DNA of 64,000 nucleotides from JAJYKN01 sp035516155. GTDB taxonomy: Bacteria; Nitrospirota; UBA9217. Location of the stretch: positions 1 through 64,000 of the forward strand of contig DATJAP010000001.1 of assembly GCA_035516155.1 (NCBI GenBank). The letters run 5' to 3'. The translations under genes were made by a program, and so were the position numbers. The notes below the pieces were generated by a model. It had not been told where the DNA came from and made no database searches. It saw nothing but the letters and a program-made list of their open reading frames with translations. This document shows, one piece after another, positions 8,180 through 15,405 of this stretch (its first letter is position 1; the number at the start of each line of letters is the position of its first letter).

Positions 8180-8899
8180 CTACCCCTTGGCCAAATCTGC
8201 TGAATCGGAAAGCTTATAGCCGATCCCCCTCACACTCAAAATGTATCGGGGTTGGGCTGGGTTTTCCTCTATTTTGGCCCTGAGGCGGTTGATATGGGAA
8301 TTGACCGTGTGCTCGTAGCCCTCATACCCGTAACCCCAGACTAAATTCAGCAACTCCTTACGTGTACACACCTTTCCGGGGCAATTCATGAAATGGAGTA
8401 GTAGGTCGAACTCTTTGGCTGTCAACATCAAGGGATTTCCCCGGAGCGTAACCTTCCGCTTTTCAACGTCAACCACCAGATCACCTGTCTGGATCGTTTC
8501 GTGCGATTGATGCGCCGTCTCCAACTTAAGCACCTCCACGCGACGGAATAGAGCCTTAACTCGCGCCAGAAGTTCCCGAATGCCGAATGGTTTTGTCAGG
8601 TAATCGTCTGCTCCGATCTCCAGGCCGAGAACCCGGTCAAACTCGGTAGACCTTGAGGTCAGCATTATGATGGGAGTGTAGGTGGCTGCGGCTCTCAAGC
8701 GCCGGCAGATCTCCAGCCCGTCCACGCCCGGCAGCATCAGATCCAGAATAATAAGGTCGTGGATTTTCGAGAGGGCTTGCTCGATACCAGCATTGCCGTC
8801 AAAGGCCAAGCTTACTTCGTATCCAGCATCTCTCAGATGAAGCTCCAAAAGACGGGCGATATCTTTATCGTCTTCAATTATAAGGACTCTGCGAGGCAT
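8180..8899 (-). CDS. OmpR/PhoB-family response regulator
   Basis: 239 residues from ATG 8899, preferred over the ATG at 8920 because GAGGGAG lies just upstream. The receiver domain (1-120) has the acidic pair EDD, the phospho-acceptor Asp53 in LIILDLMLPG, the Thr in MLTSRS and the Lys in YLTKPFG. The winged-helix DNA-binding domain (about 140-235) has the standard TAKEFDLLLHFM and HTVNSHINRLRAKIE segments. It is the likely partner of the kinase at 6240-7724 and a cytoplasmic transcription regulator. Targets are unknown. A defective duplicate of regulator and kinase lies between the two genes. Confidence 0.93.
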   Translation of the reverse strand: MPRRVLIIEDDKDIARLLELHLRDAGYEVSLAFDGNAGIEQALSKIHDLIILDLMLPGVDGLEICRRLRAAATYTPIIMLTSRSTEFDRVLGLEIGADDYLTKPFGIRELLARVKALFRRVEVLKLETAHQSHETIQTGDLVVDVEKRKVTLRGNPLMLTAKEFDLLLHFMNCPGKVCTRKELLNLVWGYGYEGYEHTVNSHINRLRAKIEENPAQPRYILSVRGIGYKLSDSADLAKG

Positions 8900-9794
8900 G
8901 CGTTTCTGCTCCCTCAGCATTCATGTATTGCTCATAATCATAATGGGCATATCATAAAATTGATAAGAAACTTTCCCGCGACCATGACGCAATATCTTAT
9001 TTATCTATATATATTGATAACTTACAAATAAACACTTTGCCAAAGCAGAGCTTAGTCATTCAACAACCCGAATTGCGGGCTGGCCGATTTATTAGTGGAT
9101 CAATTGATTTCATAAATGTCATTAATTGCAGGGACATAGATATATTATAGCTATTTGCGCTGCATTTAGCGAGTAAACCTATTATTACTCGATCATAATT
9201 CAAGCTATGCAATAAGTACTCCACCTTTTGTGTTCAAAATTAAACTCAGGTCACAAAAAGATATGAGAGAAATATGCCTTTATAAACAAATCATTAAACA
9301 TCCCTTAGTACCAAAAAAATTATTTTATAATATTATATTTACATGTTGTTCTGGAACTAAAATTGTGTTTCCTAAAAAAAATGGTGAGGAAATAACCATA
9401 CATTCGGGTATTTCCCCGTTGTTTAAATTTATCCCCATCAAGACAACCCCTTTCATATAGAATTGAGGTCTGTAAATGTATGTCAGTTGAATAGCGCGGT
9501 TTCCTGCGGTTTATCAAGGCAAGCTAAGGGCAAAAAATCAGGTATGCATTTGATAGACCGACGTGACATGATAGGGTCTTCACGGCTTGCAGGTTACAAC
9601 CCGCTATTTTACACCATCGTCATATTATTGGCATTCCACACTTTTAGGTGATCCCTGGCGAGACAGGACAACAAGGAAGATGAAGAATTCCGTTTGAAGT
9701 TTTTAATCAATGCTCCTGCCCGGTTCTTTTGTAGTTAATGCCAACTCCGGATAGAGCCACCTGATCACTATAGTCTGTCCGCTGGTTTCTTCTT
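8900..9794. other. Long AT-rich intergenic region
   Basis: About 900 bases, visibly richer in A and T than the flanks, mainly 8920-9470. Open frames here have no ribosome sites and no family resemblance. I see no tRNA, attachment site or terminal repeat. It could be old transferred or decayed DNA. Confidence 0.4.
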
Positions 9795-10478
9795 ATGGCC
9801 ATAAAACCATTCTTCATTTTTGCGTGGCTTATCGTGATTTTCCTTCTTGAAGGAGTGTTCCCGCACTACAAGAACCGTGCTCACCGGATTAAACACGCCA
9901 TTCCCCATATCCTTACTGCCCTGTTAGACGGCATGCTTGCCAGTCTACTGCTTGCTGGCCTAACCATCACGACAATCGGCTGGGCCGACCGGTTTTCCCT
10001 CGGGCTTACGCACAGGATTCCGTTAACTGCGTATTCGAAAACGGTGCTTATTTTTATTCTCTTTGATATCTGGATGTACTTCTGGCATATGGCGAACCAT
10101 CGCATTTCGTTTTTCTGGCTGTTTCATCGTGCCCATCATGCTGATACGGACATGGACACGACGACGGCGCTCCGCTTTCATCCTGGCGAACTGGTTCTCT
10201 CGACAGTCATCCGGCTTCCCGTAGTAATTCTCCTCGGCATGAGCTTTGCCGAGGTACTTTTGTTCGAAACCATGTTAAATATTTCGACGCTCTTTCATCA
10301 CAGCAACCTGGCGATCCCTGAAAAGTGGGATCGCATACTTCGTGCTGTTATTGTCACGCCGAATATGCACCGTGTCCATCATTCGGTCGAACTATTCGAA
10401 ACGAATTCGAACTACACGAGCCTGCTTTCGGTCTGGGATCGTCTGTTCCGGTCATTGAGAAAGAGAGAAGATACGTAG
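9795..10478 (+). CDS. Sterol desaturase/fatty acid hydroxylase-family di-iron membrane enzyme, interrupted by in-frame UAG
   Basis: 227 residues to the TAG at 10476-10478. Four hydrophobic segments and the eight-histidine di-iron signature are present: HMANH (about residue 101), HRAHH (about 115) and MHRVHHS near the end. The family uses O2 to hydroxylate or desaturate lipid chains in the membrane. After the TAG the same frame stays open to 10571 and reads TITIGLPRFREEKWQLLRGF and LLTPFV, which looks like the normal C-terminus of these proteins (GL..F....WQ.L.GLLL.PF). The TAG therefore interrupts the gene; a CAG to TAG change (Gln) is the simplest cause. All histidines lie before the stop, so a shortened enzyme may still work. 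No clear partner genes. Confidence 0.82.
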   Translation: MAIKPFFIFAWLIVIFLLEGVFPHYKNRAHRIKHAIPHILTALLDGMLASLLLAGLTITTIGWADRFSLGLTHRIPLTAYSKTVLIFILFDIWMYFWHMANHRISFFWLFHRAHHADTDMDTTTALRFHPGELVLSTVIRLPVVILLGMSFAEVLLFETMLNISTLFHHSNLAIPEKWDRILRAVIVTPNMHRVHHSVELFETNSNYTSLLSVWDRLFRSLRKREDT

Positions 10479-10571
10479 ACGATTACGATAGGGCTACCGA
10501 GATTCCGCGAGGAAAAATGGCAGCTGCTCCGCGGTTTCCTCCTTACGCCGTTCGTAGGTTCAGAGCGCTAG

Positions 10572-10917
10572 CCGAAGATATCCTTGGGACCTTGTCGGAT
10601 TGCTGCCTCTGACGTGCTCTTTGCGCATCTACTTCGCGCAAGCGCATGAAACGCATATCAATTGAGCGATAATAATGCAATCGTTGACAGGTCTCGATTT
10701 TAAAGAGAGCTAAAGCCATCACCCCTTTGGGCGTTTCGGTACGAGAATAAACGCTATCCAGCCAGAACTCCTCCTTTTTTTATCTATTTAAGGAATGTTC
10801 AGTATTTGCAAACAATTCTTGATATTTATATAAAAGTATAATAATATCTGAATATATTTATGCAATATAGTCTGCGCATAAGATAGTCCCGTCCTTAACA
10901 TAAGGAGAACGAGCCAT
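10572..10917. other. Intergenic region upstream of the sulfur operon
   Basis: Contains an AT-rich stretch with an imperfect dyad near 10835-10870 (AATATCTGAATATATT and onward), the kind of site ArsR/SmtB repressors bind just before their own gene. A TATAAT-like box lies at 10837, but no -35 box is correctly spaced. The assignment is tentative. Confidence 0.35.
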
Positions 10918-11259
10918 ATGATCCCGGTAGAGAAAAGGATAGATCTCCTCAAAGTAATTGCCCACCCCATTCGCATCAAGATACTCGAAGAACTTATACA
11001 TGGTGTGAAATGCGTGAGCGACTTCGAGGAATCTCTCGACATCAGCCAGCCTAACGTATCACAACATTTGACCCTTCTACGGACGAATGGAATTGTCGAT
11101 TTCTTCGTTGACGGCAGGCTCAAGTGCTACTTCCTGAAAGAACCTCTTATCCCCGACCTCCTCGAAATTCTCAAAAAACAGTATGAAGAAGATATCCCCG
11201 CTCCTGCTTGCTGTCCGGTAACGAAAAAAGGTACCTACCCCGGTGAAAGGAGACGATAA
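10918..11259 (+). CDS. ArsR/SmtB-family transcriptional regulator
   Basis: 113 residues with a ribosome site AAGGAGAACG before ATG 10918. A winged helix-turn-helix spans residues 5-85: HPIRIKILEELI, then the recognition helix in DISQPNVSQHLTLLRTNGIV, then the beta wing. Cysteines occur at 32 (VKCVSD), in LKCYFL and as a CC pair near the C-terminus (PACCPVTKK). ArsR repressors sense metals or, in the SqrR/BigR/YgaV type, sulfide and polysulfide through two cysteines. As the first gene of the sulfide oxidoreductase operon it is most likely a persulfide-responsive repressor of its own operon. That is inference from context and the Cys pairs. Confidence 0.9.
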   Translation: MIPVEKRIDLLKVIAHPIRIKILEELIHGVKCVSDFEESLDISQPNVSQHLTLLRTNGIVDFFVDGRLKCYFLKEPLIPDLLEILKKQYEEDIPAPACCPVTKKGTYPGERRR

Positions 11260-11264
11260 TCTTT

Positions 11265-11390
11265 ATGAAGAAACACTCCATTGCTTTTAATGGAAAAATA
11301 TTCGCCTGCAGCACCTGCCTCAAGCGTCGCAATACAGGGCAGACAGATATCTGTCCCCTGGCGGGGCTCAAAAAAGCGACAGGGTCTTGA
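11265..11390 (+). CDS. Small CxxC protein (41 aa) in the sulfur operon
   Basis: ATG 11265 follows AAAGGAGACG six bases after the ArsR stop. The 41 residues include FACSTCLKRR and ICPLAGLKKATGS. The CxxC segment followed by LKxR resembles the cysteine region of DsrE-like proteins (CxxCLxxRG), so it could be a tiny thiol protein or the remnant end of a DsrE-like gene. It ends in TGA. That TGA is in frame with the next gene, but a separate GAGGAGG site precedes that gene's ATG, so the TGA is read as a stop here. Coding is supported by spacing, ribosome site and motif, not by a known family. Confidence 0.55.
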   Translation: MKKHSIAFNGKIFACSTCLKRRNTGQTDICPLAGLKKATGS

Positions 11391-11417
11391 CATATTAATT
11401 TCATTGAGGAGGCCAAC

Positions 11418-11762
11418 ATGCAAAAAGAGATTGTAATGTTTCTTTCCACGACTCCCTACACCTTTGAGAATACGCATACTATTTTCAAACTGGCGGAAGC
11501 TGCTCTGAAGAAGGGGCACCGGGCCAGACTTATTGCCACGGGTGACGGCGTTTTCTCCATTGTGAAAGGACAGGTCCCTCAGGCGCTTTCAACGCTGGTA
11601 GACCTTGTGGGAAAGGGCCTTAAGGTTGATATCTGAACAGGCTGCATGAAAAGCCGCGGTCTTGCGGCTGATGATTCTATTGAGGGCGGTGAGATGAGTT
11701 CGCTAAAAGGGCTTTTTAATGTTGTGAAGTCAAAGCCCGTATTTTTAAATTTCGGCATCTAA
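11418..11762 (+). CDS. DsrE-like sulfur-relay protein, candidate selenoprotein (UGA as Sec73, UxxC)
   Basis: ATG 11418 follows GAGGAGGCCAAC. The first 72 residues have the DsrE/F beta-alpha fold: EIVMFLSTTP, then a helix with LAEAALKKGHRARLIATGDGV, then GKGLKVDI. The frame then meets TGA (11634-11636) and goes on as TGCMKSRGL...DSIEGGEMSSLKGLFNVV to TAA at 11760-11762, 114 residues in all. DsrE-family members have CxxC then RGL and an IEG segment here, so the TGA occupies the first Cys of a CxxC motif (UxxC). A perfect 6-bp hairpin follows. The family transfers persulfide sulfur between proteins, as TusBCD and DsrEFH do, in the cytoplasm. DsrF-like and DsrH-like genes follow at once, so this is probably the sulfur-accepting subunit of a three-gene relay feeding or draining the sulfide:quinone oxidoreductase. 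Confidence 0.88.
11634..11669 (+). promoter_or_regulatory. Candidate SECIS element of the DsrE-like selenoprotein
   Basis: The UGA is at 11634-11636. AGCCGC (11652-11657) pairs perfectly with GCGGCU (11664-11669) around the loop GGUCUU, 21 bases after the UGA. The loop sequence GGUCU is the same as in the E. coli formate dehydrogenase SECIS, the best-studied SelB target. This is the strongest of the three hairpins in the window. Confidence 0.78.
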
Positions 11763-11772
11763 GGAGGCGATT

Positions 11773-12126
11773 ATGGGCAGCATAAGCATCATTTTAAGAA
11801 GGCCACCGTACGGGACCGTCGACGCCTCGGAGGCGATCCGCCATGCACTGGGGGGAGTGACCGACGACATGGAGGTAAAGTTTTTGCTTGTTGATGGCGG
11901 AGTACATGCGGCAAGAAAGGGACAGGACGTATCCCAGACAAAATATCTGAATGCGGGCGATGGCATTCAGGATTGCATTGACATGGGTGTTGCGGTCTAT
12001 GCTGATGAAACGTCGTTGAAAAGGGAACAAATCGCTAATGATTGTATAATCGAGGGGGTCACGATTACAAATAGCACAGAAATCGCCAATATCATCGGCA
12101 AAACAGATACAACAATGGTTTTTTAA
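11773..12126 (+). CDS. DsrF/TusC-like sulfur-relay subunit
   Basis: 117 residues, ATG 11773, with AAGGAGGCG just upstream that overlaps the end of the previous gene. The sequence ISIILRRPPYGTVDASEAIR, a central KFLLVDGGVHAARKGQ, and DCIDMGVAVYADETSLKREQ match the DsrE/DsrF/TusC fold: N-terminal strand, helix over the subunit interface, a glycine-rich turn, and a C-terminal GV.VYAD strand. One conserved-position Cys (DCIDMG) is present. In DsrEFH and TusBCD this subunit packs with DsrE and DsrH in a hexamer. It most likely partners the Sec-containing DsrE-like protein and the next gene. Confidence 0.82.
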   Translation: MGSISIILRRPPYGTVDASEAIRHALGGVTDDMEVKFLLVDGGVHAARKGQDVSQTKYLNAGDGIQDCIDMGVAVYADETSLKREQIANDCIIEGVTITNSTEIANIIGKTDTTMVF

Positions 12127-12136
12127 GGAGACTATC

Positions 12137-12418
12137 ATGCTTGTAATCATCAAAAGCGCACCGGATACGACTGATGGAGCACGAGGCTTGACCCTTGCGA
12201 AAGATGGCGGTGCCGATCTTATCCTGCTGCAAAACGGGGTCTATTTAGCGCAGAAGGGCCGGCTTGGATCTTTTCCCAGCGCGGTGTATGTGGTGGATGA
12301 CGACAAGAGGCTCCGAGGTCTCAAGGATTCGGAACTAGATGTCCGAGCTAAAATCATCGACTATGACAAACTTACGGACATTATTACGGCTGGAGGTAAG
12401 GTTGTCGGTATGTTCTAA
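12137..12418 (+). CDS. DsrH/TusB-like sulfur-relay subunit
   Basis: 93 residues, the normal size for DsrH/TusB. ATG 12137 follows AAGGAGACTATC. The fold signature is visible: LVIIKSAPDTTDGARGLTLA, ADLILLQNGVYLAQKG (the DxILLxxDGVY segment of TusB), then AVYVVDDDKRLRG and IIDYDKLTDII. There is no cysteine, unlike the Cys-bearing DsrH of classic purple sulfur bacteria, so it is likely structural rather than sulfur-carrying. It is encoded 10 bases after the DsrF-like gene and 24 before the sulfide:quinone oxidoreductase start. Confidence 0.82.
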   Translation: MLVIIKSAPDTTDGARGLTLAKDGGADLILLQNGVYLAQKGRLGSFPSAVYVVDDDKRLRGLKDSELDVRAKIIDYDKLTDIITAGGKVVGMF

Positions 12419-12442
12419 CTTTTGAAGTACAAGGGGGGAACT

Positions 12443-13633
12443 ATGGCGAGAATCGTTGTTTTAGGGGGATCGTTCGGGGGATTGACAGCTGCCTTAGAGC
12501 TGAAGCGACTGCTTGGCAAGAACGCAGACGTAACAGCAGTGAGCGACGATGACCGGTTTGTGTTCCTCCCGTCGCTGCCTTGGCTCATCATGGGCTGGAG
12601 GAAGCCGGATGACATCACGCTCAAGGTTAGTGAGATCCTGAAACCGAAGGGAATCGACTTTGTTCATGATGCTGCAAAACAGATTGATGCTGATGCATCG
12701 AAGGTTATTACTTCCAAAGGGAGAGAACTTCTTTATGATCATCTCGTCATATCCACCGGCCCCTATCTCTCCTTTGACGAGATCCCCGGCCTTGGACCTG
12801 ACAAGGGGTATACAGCCTGCACCTTCACTCTCGATCATGCGGTGAAGACCGGAGAGACGTGGAAGCGTGTCCTCGAAAATCCCGGGCCGATAGTTCTCGG
12901 CTCATCGCAGATGGTGAGCTGCTTCGGCCCGTCTTACGAGCTCGCGTTCGAAATGGACGCCGAACTGAGACGGCGAAAGATGCGACACAAAGTCCCCATC
13001 ATCTATCTCACATCGGAACCCTATCTCGGGCACATGGGCGTCGGCGGGCTCGGCAATTCAAAAACCTTCATAGAGTACGAGTTCGCTGAGCGGGACATTA
13101 AACCCATCGTGAGCCAGGCCATCGAGGAAGTCACGCCGGGAGAGATTAAATTAAAAGACGGGACGAAGCTCCCGTTCAAGCTTGCCATGATAGCGCCGCC
13201 ATTCAAGGGGGTATCAGCTGTCGCACCACTCGGGAATCCGCGAGGCTTCATCCCCGTGGACAAGAATTACCGGCATACGAAACATAAGAATATATTTGCC
13301 ATCGGTGTTGCCATAGCGATTGCGCCGCCGGAGGTTACGCCTGTGCCGACGGGTGTTCCAAAGACCGGTTTCATGACGGTCAAGATGGCGAAGATTGCTG
13401 CCGCGACCATTGCGTCCGATGTTGCCGGGAAAACCCCACCCATCGCTGATGAGCTTGGTGTGGTTTGTCTCATGGATATGGGTAATACTGCCGCACTGAT
13501 GAAGGCGTATCCGGTGCTCCCGCCGAGGCAGAGTTCCTATATGAAGAAGGCGATCTGGGCAAAATGGATGAAACTCGGATTCGAGAAGTATTTCTTATGG
13601 AAGATGAAAATGGGGTTGAGCAATCTACCATGA
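12443..13633 (+). CDS. sqr: Sulfide:quinone oxidoreductase-like flavoprotein
   Basis: 396 residues from ATG 12443, chosen for the AAGGGGGG ribosome site; an in-frame TTG at 12422 is unlikely. The FAD motif VVLGGSFGGLTAALEL starts the protein. Three cysteines fall where sulfide:quinone oxidoreductases keep theirs: Cys126 (GYTACTF), Cys160 (MVSCFGPSYE) and Cys342 (GVVCLMDMG). Cys160 and Cys342 would carry the bridging sulfur over the flavin. The C-terminus (AIWAKWMKLGFEKYFLWKMKMG) is an amphipathic, Trp/Lys-rich helix like the membrane anchor of the family. The enzyme oxidises sulfide to persulfide or polysulfide and reduces quinone. Its operon partners are DsrE/F/H-like carriers and an ArsR regulator, which suggests the sulfane sulfur is handed to the relay. 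A flavocytochrome c-type role is less likely. Confidence 0.85.
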   Translation: MARIVVLGGSFGGLTAALELKRLLGKNADVTAVSDDDRFVFLPSLPWLIMGWRKPDDITLKVSEILKPKGIDFVHDAAKQIDADASKVITSKGRELLYDHLVISTGPYLSFDEIPGLGPDKGYTACTFTLDHAVKTGETWKRVLENPGPIVLGSSQMVSCFGPSYELAFEMDAELRRRKMRHKVPIIYLTSEPYLGHMGVGGLGNSKTFIEYEFAERDIKPIVSQAIEEVTPGEIKLKDGTKLPFKLAMIAPPFKGVSAVAPLGNPRGFIPVDKNYRHTKHKNIFAIGVAIAIAPPEVTPVPTGVPKTGFMTVKMAKIAAATIASDVAGKTPPIADELGVVCLMDMGNTAALMKAYPVLPPRQSSYMKKAIWAKWMKLGFEKYFLWKMKMGLSNLP

Positions 13634-14150
13634 ATAGTGTGAAATGGATTAACTTGCACAGCTCTGATATGAGGGATTTACTAAATGTGTCAGGAAAAAG
13701 TGATAATTTGGGGATTACAAGTTATAACCAGTAGTCTTTGCCTTTGTCACAATATTGACAATGCAACCTTGTAGGTGGAGTTGAGTTTCATATAATATTA
13801 ACTAAGGTGCAGCATTCATTTTGTATCATGCATTTTGTGATAAAGATTTCTATCAGTAACAACCTTCCTCTTCTAAGGCAGTTGCATAACTTGGAAATTG
13901 CGGAATACATCTTGAATTCATCATCATATCCCCCCAAAACACCCATATGACGACATTGTCATAAAATTGAGGAATATATAGCAAGCTAAGGTCGTATTTG
14001 TTGAAAAAAGATATGGGTTGCTGGCTCAACGACTTTTGTGATGAGCAATTTTCGTGTAGTTTTTACACGTCCCTCATGCCCTCTTCCGTCATACTCTTTA
14101 TTTCAGCCTAAAAAAGCAACTTGAGATGACTTGATATACAGAAATTGATT
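13634..14150. other. Intergenic region after the sulfur operon
   Basis: About 500 bases, AT-rich, with no convincing coding frame, terminator or RNA gene. It ends at the strong promoter at 14151. Confidence 0.4.
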
Positions 14151-14179
14151 TTGACAACCGCAGCAACGAGTGCTATAGA
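14151..14179 (+). promoter_or_regulatory. Sigma-70-type promoter
   Basis: TTGACA (14151-14156), a 17-base spacer and TATAGA (14174-14179). A perfect -35 box, ideal spacing and five of six -10 bases make this the clearest housekeeping promoter in the window. Transcription would start near 14186. Confidence 0.72.
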
Positions 14180-14185
14180 TTAAAT

Positions 14186-14315
14186 AGAAATAAGCAAAGT
14201 TGCCCACCAAAACAAAATCCTTCGAGAGAAGGTTGGGAAAGCGAAGAGTCTTTCCTTGGAGGAGAAGGCCGAGCTGCCGAAGGATTCAACCTTGGGTGAG
14301 CCCGGCCTTTTTTTT
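14186..14315 (+). ncRNA. Candidate small RNA or transcription attenuator
   Basis: The predicted transcript from the promoter at 14151 runs about 130 bases to a hairpin (GGCCGAGC at 14267-14274 with GCCCGGCC at 14300-14307, one mismatch) followed by eight T residues. The loop holds a second helix (CCGAAGG with CCTTGGG). An upstream segment TCCTTCGAGAGAAGG can form its own hairpin. No coding frame with a ribosome site fits inside. It could be an independent small RNA or a riboswitch/attenuator for the CBS-domain gene that starts just after it. It does not match any riboswitch consensus I can recall well enough to name. Confidence 0.5.
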
Positions 14316-14341
14316 CACTAACGCACAAGGACATAACGCAG

Positions 14342-14785
14342 ATGTTCACTTCTATAACGGCCGCTCAAGTGCTACGTACGAAAGGCAAATGGTTTATCGC
14401 AATCGGTTCCAATGCCTCGGCGTTTGATGCTCCGAGATCATGGAGGCAAAGAACCTCGGCGCGCTGCTTGTTGTGGAGAACGGGACGCTCGCCGGCGTGT
14501 TTTCCAAACGGGATTGTGTCCGGAAGGTAATCCTTAAGGAGAGGTCATCGAAGAATACCCTGGTGAGGGAGATCGTGAGTGAATCGCCGATCTTTGTCAG
14601 CCCATCGAAGTCGCTGCGGGACTGTATGGTGCTCATGGCGGACAAGCACATGCGCCCATTTGCCGTCAAAAAACAATGGCGTGATTCTGGGTATTGCAAG
14701 CAGGCGTGATATAGTGAACGCGATCGTCACTGAACAGGAAGCTACGATTGAAGGGCATGAGGTATATATCGCCGGGACCGGGTGA
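14342..14785 (+). pseudogene. CBS-domain pair protein with multiple frameshifts
   Basis: Three frames together give a two-CBS-domain protein. Frame one reads KWFIAIGSNASAFDA. Frame two (from about 14441) reads MEAKNLGALLVVENGTLAGV, then SKRDCVRKVIL, then REIVSESPIFVSPSKSLRDC and MADKHMRPFAV. Frame three reads NNGVILGIASRRDIVNAIV to a TGA at 14783-14785. The layout (IMEAKNLGALLVVE, FSxRD, VREIMT) is standard for stand-alone CBS proteins of about 145 residues that bind adenine nucleotides. At least two frameshifts, near 14440 and 14670, break it. It may be a decayed gene, or the consensus may carry errors. Confidence 0.65.
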
Positions 14786-15000
14786 GGGGTATAGACTGCG
14801 ATATTACAGACGAAGTTCTTTTTACGATAGGGCATGGTCATAACTACCATAAGCGAGAGCGGCTTTAGTCTTTCGTTATGAAAGGACAGGAAAACAGCGG
14901 GAATGACGATTCTTATCACGCGTGAAGTATTATCAAAGGGGCACTATATGAATACCCTTGAAATGGTTCTGAGTAATCAAATCAACAGAGAAGGGGAAAT

Positions 15001-15369
15001 ATGGATGAGAGGCTGCTCATAATCGAAGACGAAGATACGCTCTGTACATCTTTGCAGAGAGTATTATCTCGTGAAGGTTACGAGGTTGACATCGCAGACA
15101 GCGCCGAATCAGCATTCAAACTTCTCGAACACAAATCCTACGACCTCATCATCACCGACATCATCCTCCCTAGCATCAGCGGCATCGAGCTTCTGGCAAA
15201 ATACCGTAAGATCAATCCTGCGCAAAAAGTTATTGTTATCACAGCATTTGCCTCCCTGACGACGGCTGTAGAATCAAGCAAGGTAGGGGCCTGCGATTTC
15301 ATTGTAAAGCCTCTTATGCATGATGAGATGAAGAGGGCCGTAAGAAAAGCCCTTGAAATATCGGGTTGA
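15001..15369 (+). CDS. Stand-alone response-regulator receiver protein
   Basis: 122 residues, receiver domain only. The acidic cluster EDED (10-13), phospho-acceptor Asp53 (LIITDIILPS), Thr in VITAFAS and Lys in IVKPL are all present. A GAGAAGGGGAAAT site precedes ATG 15001. With no output domain it must act by protein contact, like CheY or a phosphorelay intermediate. The receiver sequence (ILPSISGIELLAKYRKINP) resembles NtrC-type receivers, so it may derive from a regulator that lost its AAA+ domain. The next gene starts 36 bases later and may be co-transcribed. Confidence 0.88.
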   Translation: MDERLLIIEDEDTLCTSLQRVLSREGYEVDIADSAESAFKLLEHKSYDLIITDIILPSISGIELLAKYRKINPAQKVIVITAFASLTTAVESSKVGACDFIVKPLMHDEMKRAVRKALEISG

Positions 15370-15405
15370 CAGCATCCGTTTCAAGATAACTCTTGGACAT
15401 GTACT

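Noticed and set aside
9230..9651. Two short plus-strand open frames in the AT-rich region
   Set aside because: No ribosome sites, no recognisable motifs, and composition follows the local AT bias.
10476..10478. Pyrrolysine at UAG in the sterol desaturase gene
   Set aside because: No known Pyl residue in this family; a nonsense mutation is simpler.
11388..11390. UGA of the 41-aa CxxC gene as another Sec codon joining it to dsrE
   Set aside because: A strong ribosome site and ATG of dsrE follow, no family Cys is expected there, and no hairpin was seen.
14186..14315. Glycine riboswitch (CCGAAGG similarity)
   Set aside because: Other conserved glycine-aptamer blocks are missing, and the downstream gene is a CBS protein.
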